Assembly: GCA_032191485.1 (NCBI GenBank) | Contig: JAVDOI010000011.1 | Span: 22,046,887 to 22,110,886, forward strand | From: Leptoclinus maculatus | Taxonomy: Eukaryota > Chordata > Actinopteri > Perciformes > Stichaeidae | Length of the DNA: 64,000 bases | Reading direction: 5' to 3' | Part shown: positions 22,406 through 33,151 of the stretch, one piece after another | How positions within the stretch are numbered: position 1 is the stretch's first letter | Layout: every line of letters begins with the position of its first letter | The notes under the pieces: generated by a model | The model's input: the letters and a program-made list of their open reading frames with translations, nothing else | What the model was told of the DNA's origin: nothing | Database searches by the model: none | Program-made: the position numbers and the translations under genes

Positions 22406-22844
22406 TCCCTATAACAAAACAAAATGTAGAGTTAGTTTTGCTTCACACCTCAAAACAAGAGCAAAATAACCAAGTTCAGTTTATTCGTGTAGGTAATCTT
22501 AACATTTGTAACGTTACCAGACTTTGAAAGTGATATTCCAGGTTCACAACCTGTCTACCTGAGCTCCTGTTGGTCCGTTTATGGACATAATATGAAGTAT
22601 AAATCATCTGTAAAATCGTCACAATCTCAGTAAGATATTAGTCAACCTCTGAAGTTTGAAAGTGAAGGCATTAAAAGTTACTTTCCAAGGCTAACTACGG
22701 TCGGATGCAGGCAGACGAGCTGCCGTTAACGTTAGCTAGCTTGTCAGCTACTAACGTCACGTAACTTAACCGATCATTTTAACAAACGTGATGTTATAAG
22801 CTCCCGTTAATAGCGCAGCGGCTCCCGGTAACGTTAGCTAGGGG
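22406..22844. other. Non-coding, contains repeated TAACGTTAGCTAG motifs
   Basis: No gene is visible. Two copies of TAACGTTAGCTAG (about 22727 and 22830) and several ACGTTA/ACGTAA cores give this stretch more CpG than its surroundings. Confidence 0.5.
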
Positions 22845-23384
22845 AGAGAGGAAACAAGGAAATATGTTTTAAGAGAAATGAGATGTCCTTTCCTCTATCG
22901 CGTCATGCGAAGCGACGTCCATTTTTTCAATTGAGATAGCCCACATGGCATCCTGGTATTCTTTTTCCTTTTAAGGTAACAACTCCCAAAATTGTGTCCC
23001 GTTTAGTTCTATCCTGTTGTCTCAAATGTGCAGTTCCAGATTTGTTATTTTACTCGCTTTCTATTGCACTAATGATAAAAAAAGTGATACTGAAGGCAGG
23101 GTACATTTAGTGTAGTATGCAAGTTGTATACAGATTGTTGAGTATCTGTTTAACATGTTTCAGTGTTCTGGTCTGATTGTATTTTTGTATTTTAATTACT
23201 TAAAATGTTTTTTGGTACTGAATATGTTTGATGCACTGGCTTTAATGAATGCAATTTCAACTTTCTATGATGCCCATGTATATATTAATAAAAGCTTAAT
23301 ATTGTAAGGCCATCTCTTGTCTGAGTTGTTTCTATGCTAGCAATTTTCAGGGGTTTTATTTTGAAATGTAAGATTTTTAAATCA

Positions 23385-23630
23385 TTAGCTTCCAGCAGTG
23401 TCATACTGTAAATGTACATTGTACAGTGTAATACATTTGACGGTAATGAACTGTTCATGTGGTAGGAACACTAAAATAACAGTATAATGCCTTTTCTATA
23501 CAACACTGTACTGTAATATTTTTGACAGTATTAAACAGTTTTAAATTACAGTAGGTACACTGTAGAATTAGAGTTACAGCTGCCAGTCGTTTACTGTAAA
23601 TTAACGGGGAAATTTGTTACAGTGCACAGT
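23385..23630. repeat. MITE-like repeat rich in TACTGTA/TTACAGT
   Basis: About 245 bases with repeated ACTGTAAAT, TACAGTGTA, AACAGTAT and TTTACTGTAAATT motifs in both orientations, interrupting the Harbinger copy just before its transposase. The motif pattern is that of a small non-autonomous repeat common in fish. Exact ends were not resolved. Confidence 0.5.
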
Positions 23631-23675
23631 TTAGAAAAACTAGGTGTGGGAAGTAAGTATTTCCTGTATTTTATA

Positions 23676-24054
23676 GATGGAGTTTGACCCAGAGCCAGTA
23701 AATACACAGCTAACTCCTCTTGTGACAGTCCTTGCTGTGTACTTTGATGGTCAGAAAGACCTCCTGGCTGAACACAGGCTGGGGCAACAGTCCATCGAGA
23801 GCCCTTTGAGGATTCTGTCATCAAAGAATACACAAGGCTGGTCACATGAGGTGCATTTACCAGTGTGGTGTCCCGGGCCTTCAATGTTCCCAGGTCTACA
23901 GACTAGTGCACAGTGGAGAGGAGAACATTGCAGCCCTTCGTCAGGAGGTCATCAAACTGCCCATCACTGGAGCGCTTCATTGAGCCAACTGAGGATGTCG
24001 AGGACATTGGTGTGGTTCCACCATGTCCAGTATGGAGTTGCAGGAGCATGACTA
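23676..24054 (+). pseudogene. Harbinger transposase remnant with internal deletion
   Basis: It starts after a TTTTATAG acceptor with ATGGAGTTTGACC, parallel to exon 2 of the copy at 37533. It keeps the conserved N-terminal part (LTPLVTVLAVYFDGQ, KNTQGWSHEV), then jumps directly to the last exon's terminal part (EDVEDIGVVPP-like and QEHDYL-like ends, partly out of frame). The segment carrying the GxxDGxH and GDxGYP catalytic motifs is absent, so it cannot encode an active DDE transposase. Confidence 0.7.
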
Positions 24055-24710
24055 TTTGTTGACCTTGGTGACATGAAGGCCTGGGACACCACACATTATG
24101 ATGATCCGTGTGCCTTTTGAAGCGCCTTTTTCATTTTTAGTAATGTATATTTCTAAATTGCCTTTCGGTTTGTGTTGTGCAATACTCTTCCAAAGTATAT
24201 TAAAGTAATTTGTGTGCTGTAAACGTTGTAAGTTGTCATTATTTCAGTTTGTTCCCAACATCTCATTACCCGTTTTGGAAAGTCTGCATTTTTATTTGAA
24301 CGATTTAGCTCAGCACATCTTGTAAGAGTTTGGGCTTATAAATGTGCTTATTATACGGTGTGTGTGTGTGTATAGATGAAATGCTGTGATTAAAAACTTG
24401 GACAAAGTGTGTTATGCCACACTTCTGTCTTTGGAGAACTCTGGAAAAGGAATGTTCGAAGAGACCTTTGACTTATGTAACTACCATCATTGACCCGGGA
24501 TTTGACACTGAAGCAAGACGTTTTTCCACAACTAAAAATCTATCTAGAACATGGTCCGACTAAAAATAATACCGAGCAAAAAACTGTCCAACACAGGACA
24601 AAATGAATAATACTCTTTAACACAACATATTTGGAAAATAAATTAATACAAATTATGTTTTTTTGACTAACTCATCAAACATATCTAAACATCTAGTTTG
24701 CCATGATCAG

Positions 24711-26352
24711 TTTCACCTGGCCCTCATTAGTCCTGCAGTCGCCTCACCTCCTGCTCAGCTGTTCCCAATTCACTTTCCCAATCAGTCATTCACTACACCT
24801 GCCCAGTTCCTTTGTTCCTTGTCACTTTGTCTTTTCACCTCGTGTCTAGCATTCCAGCCCATCCTCCTTATGTCCTTGTTTTCCCTGTGCTTTGGCGAAT
24901 GAAACCCAATGAAAATCTGGTGCTTGCTTTCTGTTTGTGCCAAAAAAAAAAGAGAATTTGAAGCATCGGAGCAGCAAGTACAAGTGGCATCTGGTGGCTT
25001 GCAAATTGTATAGAAGCCCTTTAAGACCTGGGCTAAAGAACCACACCAATGCAGCTCTGATTTGAATGTTTTTTGGTCTCATATCAGGCCTGCATGTCAT
25101 TATTGAATCTATAATACTTTTGATCAGGAGTGCTGCATTAAACACTGTTAATGTGCAACATTTCACAGTAAAACAATAAAGAATGCATTGTCCAAACTAG
25201 AATTACCGCCTTTGTGGTTGTTGGTGGTTGTATGCCTCAGCCCAACCAGTCAAGTTGCAGTTTGCATCCATGTCTGTCAAAAATGTCCTCACTTCATCAT
25301 TTTATCTAATTAGATATTTGTCTGAAATAATCATAATTAGCATATAATATAGATCTTTTTTTAAATGTCCCAAAAATGGCAGAAAACTGCTACGTGCTGT
25401 GAGTGTTGAATCCATTTTATAATGTGCCAGTGCTACGGTTAAGGTTTGGTTAAGTGTAGGCACCCACACAACTTGGTTGACGTTGGAAAAAAATCATGGT
25501 TTGGGTTTGAATTACTAGGTGACATGAATCGTAATGGTTACAATGATAACTGACTTAGGTTAGCGAGTGTTCGTGGTCATCGTTAAGAGAAACATTTGCC
25601 TACACTGACGATAAATTACATCATCAGGTCTTCTCTTCTTTCACCATTTTCCAAATGTCTTCATCCTGTCTTTAACTCTCTCGCTCTAGAAACCACATTA
25701 TCTAAAGCACAGTGTTACAGCTGCTCTGTGTGTGTGTAGGGCAGATTAAAAAGCAGAGATGATAAGAGGTCAGTCACCATAAAGCTAGTTTAGCTCGTGT
25801 ATATGCAAATGCAGTTCTAAGCAGTGTGGCTGTGGGCCGTTTTCATATTAATCCCCTTCTTTCAAACTGCCAGCAGCTTCTTCTTTTTTACATTAAAGTT
25901 AATGTGAAAAAATCTCCAAAGTGAAAAAGAGTCTGATTTGGAAGAAGTCGTGCCCCTGCCATGCTTTAGGTGGAGCAAAGAGCTTTGCAAAGTGAGGAAA
26001 AGTTTACCCTTTTCTGTAGAGCACTTTGGATATACATTTTTGGAGCCACCTCTGAACTCAGAGCATAATGTTTTAAAATGGATATATTTGTGATATGAAA
26101 AGAAGTGCAGGAGATGTATTCTATTTTCCAAACCACTTTTAAGATAACTATAAACAAACAGTCTATTTGTGATTGACATTTCACAATAAAAGCTTTTAAA
26201 AAAATGAAGGGAGTCTGCATTTTCTAATAAGCATGAACTACACCTAAGGATGATGATGACCAAAGTATTGGACATTACATGTGTGAGAGGAAAGGTCAGG
26301 GAACATGAATGTCAAAGCAATTTTACCAATTCTTTATTTAAAATATACGTCA
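24711..26352. other. Non-coding interval
   Basis: No gene recognised. A decayed copy of the dispersed GGTTAGGTTTAGG-type repeat lies at about 25430-25560 and a short A-run at 24942-24951. The open frames on the minus strand at 24846-25166 and 25862-26275 lack recognisable motifs. Confidence 0.55.
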
Positions 26353-26356
26353 GTCC

Positions 26357-27264
26357 TGTGAAGGATTTCAGTATTAAAAATAGTATTAGTAGGATTTTAG
26401 TATTATAATTAGTTTAGTATGATTATTAGCACCTCTTGTGGTGAATAGAAGTGTCACAATAATAAGAATGTTACCATGGGTTAAAGAGTTGCAATATATT
26501 TATCTATGAAATGTATTTTATGTTTACAGGAGGTTTACAGAGAGGATATTATATGTTACAGTACATTGACACATTGAATGTATTAAGCCATAAAAGTATT
26601 AAACACTGAAGTATTAAACACTGTAAGAGAATAAGTATTAAAGGGTCAGATTTAGGAACATCTTAGTGAGGCATGAAGTAGAAGCGTAGGAGACAGGGAG
26701 TCCATAAAGGCAGCAGGAATGCGGAGAAGACAATGCCAGGGTGATGACTACAAAGGATGTCTCCAGCTGTGATGACTCCAGGAGCGCAATGCAGCAGGAA
26801 GGATGACTCCAGGAGGAAAGAAGGAGTTGACTTGCGGCCATGTGGTTCTAAATAAGCCAGACATTGATTGGCTCAAGACATTAGCCAAGATGATCAATGT
26901 ATAAGTAAAACACCGATTGGCTCACCTGCAGTTTTTATGACAATTCTGACCCCCCTGTCTTTTCTGCAGTATAAGAGCTTTGTTTGAGGGAACAGAGACC
27001 AAACCCCACATGATCGCTTCTTCACAGAACCTCCTTAAATGTGAGACCTGAGAGTGAAAGTGTGTGATCTCTGTTCTCGAGAGCATTTACTATTGATAGT
27101 TAATTCAGTTTGCATTTGATATTAAAATACTTGTTACACTTTTAAAACCGGATCCAGTTCGTTTTTGGTGAGACCTCACTGCTGAAAGTCGCAGCAGCAG
27201 AGGATCTGGGGTCAGAGGCCCACCCCCCTCTGTGCCCCTTTGTTCGTAACCTCTACCGATAACA
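26357..27264 (+). mobile_element. Solo LTR (family 2) with GTCC duplication
   Basis: A 908-bp LTR with TG...CA ends (TGTGAAGGATTTCAG ... CGATAACA) and a perfect 4-bp target duplication GTCC at 26353-26356 and 27265-27268. It is highly similar to the provirus 3' LTR at 20668-21617 and has the same layout: two ATTGGCTCA blocks, a TATAAG box (26970-26975) and an ATTAAA signal (27121-27126). No internal sequence is attached, so it arose by recombination between the LTRs of a full provirus. Confidence 0.92.
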
Positions 27265-27268
27265 GTCC

Positions 27269-27419
27269 TCACATGAAGTTAGTTAGGTTTAGGAAAAAAA
27301 CGTGGTTGACTTAAACGTGACTGACAAACATGACAAATTGTCAGCGTTTAAGATAGGATAATCCTTTATTAGTCCCACAGCTGGGAAATGTACAGGATAA
27401 ACTGAACGCTGCTTCTCCA
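27269..27419. other. Dispersed-repeat fragments
   Basis: Contains a TTAGTTAGGTTTAGGAAAAAAAC fragment of a dispersed fish repeat, then TAATCCTTTATTAGTCCCAC-type sequence that is common in teleost repeats. No gene. Confidence 0.45.
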
Positions 27420-27685
27420 TGTTAAGTTCTGACTCTGGGAACAGAAAGTAGACCAGTCCCAGACGACCTAAGGGGTCGGGATGGTTCATAAGGTAGCAGC
27501 AGATCAGAGATGTATTTTGGCCCTAAACCATTCAGTGCTTTATAAACCAACAGTAGGATTTTAAAGTCAATTATTTGTTGGACAGGAAGCCAGTGCAAAG
27601 ACCTCAGAACTAGAGTGATGTGATCCACTTTCTTGGTCTTATTGAGGACTCGAGCTGCAGCGTTCTGAATGACTTTTTACAGAGA
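27420..27685 (-). pseudogene. LINE ORF2 C-terminal fragment (L2/Rex-type)
   Basis: The minus strand encodes a run with LRSLHWLPVQQ, DFKILLLVYKALNGLGPKY and ISDLLLPYEPSRPLRSS. I recognise this as the conserved region after the reverse transcriptase in L2/Rex-type non-LTR retrotransposons of fish. About 85 codons remain. There is no start and no RT domain, so it is a truncated insertion. Confidence 0.75.
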
Positions 27686-27714
27686 CCTGTAAACACACCG
27701 TTACAGCCCAGTGA

Positions 27715-30110
27715 GCCCTAGCCCGGATTTCAACGTTGATTTCTGGTTGAAAACGGTCTGAACGTCTAAGACCTATTTTCACCGTCTTTTCAACCGGCTA
27801 AATTACGGTTACAATATCAACGTGTCACTAAACACCAATTTGTTTTAAAATATTGATGTTTGTTCAGTTGTAGGTTGAAAGAGACGCGATATTGGTTACT
27901 TTGAACGCATTTCTCCAAAATCATATTACGCTGGCCGGTGAAAAGTGGTCTACATGAAGACGTGATTTCAACGCATTTAATGTTTCATATAAAACATCAT
28001 CAATATGGAACTATATAGACTGTTTGCTGCCACAATAAGATTCCAGGACATCGTAATTCGGTCCGTTTTATACATTACTTTTAAATAAGACAGTTTGCTT
28101 ACAGCTGTAACGCGCATGCGCAAGTCCTTATACGCCACAGTCTGGAGCTTTGACTGCACCGCCAGAGACGAACAGCAGAGACATTGCAGACATTGATGGT
28201 GGACAGGAGGGATCTTTTGCACACGAGGAATCCGACTGTTAATCTGTTAATGAGGGTTCCAACACGTCTGTACTAGAGGACTCGTCCATGTCTGCACTTG
28301 AGGGATGTTCTACACACTGTCTTTCCCACACACGCACGAGGGTTTTGCTGCTTCCGCAGAAGAGGCATCAAGTGACGATGAGGGAGATGGGGCTGATTTT
28401 GGGTATACAGAGTATCCAGATTCCAGTGACTCTGAACCAGATCTTGTTGTTACAGAATCTGATTCTGAAGATGAAGTTCCAAATCTATCCAAAGACTTGG
28501 CAGATTGGTCTACAAAGACAAAACAAACACACAGAAATTTAAACGAACTTCTCCATGTTCTCAGAAAACATGGTTTTCATCTTCCCGCAGATGCTTGGAC
28601 ACTACTTTCCACCCCACGTGCAGTTACTTGTGTTGACAAATGCAACGGACAGTATTTATATTATGGCCTAGAGACGGGCATTTTGCAACACTTAACACAG
28701 TGTCCAAATTATAGAGGAGACATTGAGTTAGTTTTTAATGTCGATGGTGTTCCTCTTTTCAAGTCATCCAAGTTGCAGTTTTGGCCTATATTGGCAGCAT
28801 TCCAAAATGCCAAACCATTCCTGGTTGCACTATTTTGTGAGAAGCCCACGCCAGTTGAGGACTACGTCGAGGAAATCAAGGCTCTGCAGCAAAATGGTTT
28901 AGTTTATCAAGGCACCTTGCATATGGTTAAAATTAAGGCCTTTGTCTGATGCCCCTGCAAGAGCATTCTTAAAGTGCATTACTGGGCATAATGGATTACA
29001 CGGGTGCGAGCGGTGTGTAGCAACTGCCGTCAGTGTCCAGAGAAGGGTCACCTACCCCTCCAAAGATACTTTTGAGTCCAGGTCAGATGTGGCGTTTGAT
29101 CAGGTGCACTATGCAGGCAATCCGAAAAAAGAATCACCTCTCAGCAGTGCAGGAGTCCTGTGTGTTAAGCAATTTGCCTTGGACTACATGCACCTCATTT
29201 GTCTTGGTGTGGTGAAAAGACTACTTATCTATCTGTTGCGTGGACCTGAGAATTGCAGGCTGGCACCAATACTCAGGGAGGAAATCTCACAACGCATGAT
29301 GAGGCTGCAGGGAGCCATGCCAACGGAGTTTGCAAGGCAACCTCGTTCTCTGCGTGAAGTTGATCGCTAGAAGGCAGAGTTCCGCCAGTTCCTGTTGTAC
29401 ACAGGGCCTGTAGTTCTCCGGGACATCTTGTTGGACAACTTCTACGAACATTTTCTGTCCTTGACTGTGGGCATGTCAATCCTCCCTCGAGTCTGATTCT
29501 CAGAAGAGAGAGGCATACCTTGATTATGCTGCCACCCTGCTGAAGCACTTCGTGGACAACAGTGAAGTCTTGTATGGACCAACGTTCACTGTTTACAACG
29601 GCCAGTGTGCAGCATTTGCATGAAGATGTAACACACTTCAAGTGTTCACTGAACGAGGTGTCGTCCTTTCCATTTGAGAATCACCTACAGGTACTCAAAA
29701 AAAATGGTGAGGAACAGTAAAAATCCAGTTTCTCAGGTGACAAAAAGATTGGCTGAGAAGAAACACCACAAAAGGCCCACACGGCGGCAAAAACTGATTT
29801 GTCGCTATGTGTCTGCCAAAACACGTGACTGCTGCTTTCTCCTGAAGGATGACAGTTATGCGTTTGTGTTGGAGAAAAGAGACGACAGTACTCTTGTTGC
29901 TGATGTCATTAGGCAGGATGACACACAAGACCTATTTGAGAGTCCCTGCAAGTCAAAGCTCCTTGACATAGTTTGTCATTAGCCCCATGGAGAAAGCCAA
30001 AAGATGTCTGTTGCAGCACAAAGACTTGCACAGAAAAGCCGTGTGTCTTCCGTACACAGAAGGGTTTGTGGACTTTCTCCTTCTCCACGATATGGAATAA
30101 CTATAGTTAT
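27715..30110 (+). mobile_element. EnSpm/CACTA-like element remnant
   Basis: The 5' part (27715-27970) has the repetitive TTTCAACGTTGATTT and GGTTGAAA motifs typical of fish EnSpm termini; the coding remnant follows. A CCAGTGAGCCC near 27713 may mark the end, but no clean CACTA terminus was found. The right end is not visible because piggyBac sequence follows almost immediately after the last EnSpm codons. Confidence 0.5.
28180..30103 (+). pseudogene. Tnp2-like EnSpm/CACTA transposase, degenerate
   Basis: An acidic N-terminus (about 28180-28500) is followed by a long region with motifs I associate with fish EnSpm-type transposases: DAPARAFLKCITGHNG and GCERC, FALDYMHLICLGVVKRLL, EFARQPRSLREVDR and FRQFLLYTGPVVLRDIL. 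The C-terminus, KRCLLQHKDLHRKAVCLP then LLHDME, stops at about 30100. Breaks are a frameshift near 28945, a TAG within the LREVDR region at 29368, and further shifts near 29480-29650 and 29985. The protein would cut and paste the element. As it stands it is non-functional. The superfamily assignment is from memory of the motifs and should be confirmed by profile search. Confidence 0.65.
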
Positions 30111-30171
30111 TGGTAACTATATTAGTAGAATTGTATGGGTGCAAATTGACAGCAATATTGTTTCTTTATGA

Positions 30172-31551
30172 GAAAACACCAACAGGCAGGCTGCTAAAAG
30201 ACTGGCTGCTAAAAGACTGGCAGAAGGAAAGAAGTACACCTGGACCGACTTGGACGTTGGCTTTTTCTACAAATACATTGGCTTGCTCCTGTACATGGCC
30301 ATGGTGAAACTGGACAGCATTACGGATTACTGGAGGCAGAATCACTTTTATTCCTTGTGTAATCCATCACGCATCATGCCACGGGAGAGATACCGCACAA
30401 TATCCTGGAACCTCCATCTTAGTGACCCTGATGAGGATGTCCAGAATGACAATAAAAAGGGCACAGCTGACCGCCTCAAACCCCTGATGGACACCATCAA
30501 GACCGCCTGCAAGTCATTTTACCATCCCCACATCCACCTGGCTGTGGATGAAAGAATGGTCGCCACCAAGGCTAAAACTGGGATGACCCAGTACATGAAG
30601 GACAAACCGACAAAGTGGGGATTCAAGCTGTTTGTCTTGGCTGACTCCAGAAATGGCTACACGGTTGACTTTTCGATCTACACCGGCAAAAGCGCCATCC
30701 CCTCCGGACAGGGCCTGTCTTATGATGCTGTGATGGCCCTAGTGAAAGCAGGTTATCTTGGGACAGGCTACCACATCTATATGGACAATTTTTACACAAG
30801 CCCCAAGCTCTTCAGGGCTCTCCACGCATGTAGATTTGCTGCCTGTGGGACCTACAGGGAGTACCGCAAGGAGTGCCCTCGGACGGACGTCAACGCCCTC
30901 ACCAAAAAGTCAGCGAGGGGCTCCATAAGATGGATCCGCGATGACCCGATCGTCTTCGTGAAATGGATGGACACGAGGGAGGTATCTGTCTGCTCTACAA
31001 TTCACACAGCATACTCTGGGGAAACTGTGCCGAGGAAGGTGAAGCACAAAGATGGCTCCTGGTCAAGGTCATCAGTCCCCTGTCCCACACCAGTTGCAGA
31101 GTACAATAAACACATGGGTGGAGTTGATCTATCAGACCAGCTCATACAGTACTACTCTGCACAGCACAAAACAATGCGCTGGTACAGGACCCTGTTTTAT
31201 CATTTTCTGGACATTGCCACCACCAACAGTTATATCATTTACAAAGAACTCTGCCTGGCCCAGCAAACAAAGCCCATGACACACAAAGCTTTCGTGGAGG
31301 AGCTGAGTGCTGAGCTCTGTGGCATGCCTCTCCGCACGGCTCCTGCCCGGGCACCTGAAGGTCACATTCCTGTGGCCATCGCTGCCAAAAGTGCAGAAGG
31401 CCCCACCTTGAAAGCCACCAAGGGTCGCAGGGCATGCGAAAATTGCCAAAGCCAAGGCCAGAGAAAGGACACACCCTGGAAATGCCAGCAGTGTGATGTT
31501 GCCCTATGCATGCAGCTGGACCGAAACTGTTTTGCAGTTTGGCATGCATAA
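30172..31551 (+). CDS. piggyBac transposase, N-terminally truncated, catalytic core intact
   Basis: This frame of 459 codons is open from just after a TGA at 30169 to TAA at 31549; the first ATG is 30295. It matches the PGBD4-like piggyBac family. The three catalytic aspartates sit in LAVDERMV (about 30541), YIYMDNFYTSPKL (about 30777) and MGGVDLSDQLIQYY (about 31117). A cysteine-rich C-terminal zinc-binding domain ends CQQCDVALCMQLDRNCF before WHA. The N-terminal 100-150 residues usual for the family are missing or degraded, and an exact 15-bp in-frame duplication lies at 30191-30220. No TTAA-flanked terminal repeats were recognised. It could be a truncated insertion next to the EnSpm remnant. 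There is no evidence that it is a domesticated host gene, but the intact core is notable. Confidence 0.85.
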   Translation, partial: ENTNRQAAKRLAAKRLAEGKKYTWTDLDVGFFYKYIGLLLYMAMVKLDSITDYWRQNHFYSLCNPSRIMPRERYRTISWNLHLSDPDEDVQNDNKKGTADRLKPLMDTIKTACKSFYHPHIHLAVDERMVATKAKTGMTQYMKDKPTKWGFKLFVLADSRNGYTVDFSIYTGKSAIPSGQGLSYDAVMALVKAGYLGTGYHIYMDNFYTSPKLFRALHACRFAACGTYREYRKECPRTDVNALTKKSARGSIRWIRDDPIVFVKWMDTREVSVCSTIHTAYSGETVPRKVKHKDGSWSRSSVPCPTPVAEYNKHMGGVDLSDQLIQYYSAQHKTMRWYRTLFYHFLDIATTNSYIIYKELCLAQQTKPMTHKAFVEELSAELCGMPLRTAPARAPEGHIPVAIAAKSAEGPTLKATKGRRACENCQSQGQRKDTPWKCQQCDVALCMQLDRNCFAVWHA

Positions 31552-31660
31552 GACTGCCTTGTTGTCTTGAAAGACAATGTTGTACATAGTGTGTTTTTTT
31601 CTGTTTTGATTTTTATATTTAGTAAATAAATTTGGTTTGAAAACAAAAACTGTTGTAATG
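31552..31660 (+). other. piggyBac 3' flank with AATAAA
   Basis: An AT-rich stretch after the transposase stop, with AATAAA at 31625-31630 as a likely polyadenylation signal. Confidence 0.4.
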
Positions 31661-31737
31661 TTAATTTTTCATTTGCACACATCCCATGAAGCTTGTAGTA
31701 TGAAGTCATTACTCAGTCCCATTTTATCTCAGTCCCT

Positions 31738-31850
31738 CTAAAGTGAAGTGAAGTGACAGTGACCGTACTAGTGGTGACAGTGACAGTCCCTCTAGTGGTG
31801 AGAGTAAAGTGACGGTAAAGTGACAGTCCCTCTAGTCCTGAGTGTAAATG
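31738..31850. repeat. Degenerate GTGACAGT(CCCTCTAG) tandem region
   Basis: Repeated AGTGAAGTGAAGTGACAG, GTGACAGTCCCTCTAG and AAAGTGACGGTAAAGTGACAG segments form an irregular tandem array of about 110 bases. No coding potential. Confidence 0.7.
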
Positions 31851-32194
31851 ACACCTACTCAAAATACGATATTACAAAATTTGGTTTTAGACATTTATTA
31901 TACATTTATCTACCATTTCATTCATATATTCCACTACTTGTGTGAACCTAAGACTTTGGTAAACCAATTTCAAGCACCAAAACAGTTCGTGCACATGAGT
32001 AAAGTAGAGATTTGAAGAATTAAAAAGAAATTAGACTTCCAACCTTTCAGCTTTAGGGCCAAATTGCACAGTGCCTTAGGACAATTGGTGCCTCATTATA
32101 TAGATAGCTGAGATTGTTCTGCACATTTTGATATAAGACATGTATATGTAGCATGTATGAAAGTGCCTTAAAAGGTGAGTTTAAGAAAACATTA

Positions 32195-32718
32195 AAAAAA
32201 TCGAGAAAATGGCCCCGATCCCAAAGGGTTTTAAGGATTATGGAGGCCACTGTGCTCTTAGGAACCTTGAGTGCTGCAGAAATTCTTTTGTAACCTTGAC
32301 CAGATCTGTGCCTTGCCACAATTCTGTCTCTGAGCTCCTTGGGCAGTTCCTTCGACCTCATGATTCTCATTTGCTCTGACATGCACTGTGAGCTGTAAGG
32401 TCTTATATAGACAGGTGTGTGCCTTTCCTAATCAAGTCCAATCAGTTTAATTAAACACAACTGGACTCCAATGAAGGAGTAGAACCATCTCAAGGAGGAT
32501 CAGAAGAAATGGACAGCATGTGAGTTAAATATGAGTGTCACAGCAAAGGGTCTGAATACTTATGACCATGTGATATTTCAGTTTTTCTACATTTCAGTTT
32601 TTTTCTGTCAAGATGGGGTACATTAATGAGAAATAAAATTAACTTTTTTGATTTTAGCAAATGGCTGCAATGAAACAGAGTGAAAAATGTAAAGGGGTCT
32701 GAATACTTTCCGTACCCA

Positions 32719-32721
<3 letters not shown>
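32195..32721 (-). mobile_element. Tc1-like element, one end with transposase N-terminus
   Basis: Read on the minus strand, it begins at the terminal repeat CAGTGGGTACGGAAAGTATT, repeats the GTATTCAGACCC direct-repeat motif again about 150 bases inside (IR/DR structure of Tc1 elements), and then encodes the transposase N-terminus. That N-terminus has a helix-turn-helix with KELRDRIVARHRSGQGYKRI and KVPKSTVASIILK. The sequence is truncated near 32195, so the DDE catalytic part is missing. The insertion abuts a (TA)n tract, consistent with TA target choice. Confidence 0.88.
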
Positions 32722-32777
<56 letters not shown>

Positions 32778-32778
32778 T
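32722..32778. repeat. (TA)n microsatellite with short (CA)n end
   Basis: About 24 TA units followed by ACACACAC directly beside the Tc1-like terminus. Confidence 0.95.
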
Positions 32779-32859
32779 TTTTAACTCTTCAGGTATTTTG
32801 AGTTCTAGAGTGTAACAAACTGAAAACCGTTCATCCTAAACAAAGTCAACATCTCAGAC

Positions 32860-33151
32860 AACAAATCAGCCAGTGCCACGGAAAATAAAATTAGAAGAGT
32901 TGCAAACACTACACCACCCACTCCCCCACGTGAGTAATACGGGATATTGATGAAAGTTTTCTTTCTGTTGTGATTGAATTTTTGACATGCTCATCTATTT
33001 AACACTCTTGACTACCAAAAACGGCAACTCATTTTTCCTTCATAGAGTCCTCTTCTCAGAGAATCAATCTGCCAGTGCCGCCCCAAAAATAAAAAATAAA
33101 TGCAAACACTACACCACCCACTCCACCACGTGAGTAATAAGGGACATTGAG
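32860..33151. repeat. Roughly 197-bp direct duplication
   Basis: The segment at 32860-32955 (CAGCCAGTGCC ... TGCAAACACTACACCACCCA ... CACGTGAGTAATA) recurs at about 33060-33151 with moderate divergence, giving a two-copy direct repeat. No ORF is associated. Confidence 0.8.

Larger units (their letters stand above)
22845..24710 (+). mobile_element. Internally deleted Harbinger copy
   Basis: The block 22845-22930 matches the left subterminal region of the full-length Harbinger at 36535-36630. 23636-24230 matches its transposase gene and 3' flank, and 24420-24710 matches the region at 38940-39165. The middle of the transposase and most of the second gene are missing. Clear terminal inverted repeats are not preserved. 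A repeat rich in TACTGTA/TTACAGT motifs sits inside it. Confidence 0.65.

Noticed and set aside
30172..31551. Host PGBD-family gene
   Set aside because: Truncated N-terminus and position against another dead transposon give no support for domestication; listed as a finding only for its intact core.
32538..32774. 78-codon frame with Tyr-Ile repeats
   Set aside because: Produced by the (TA)n microsatellite and the Tc1 terminal repeat.
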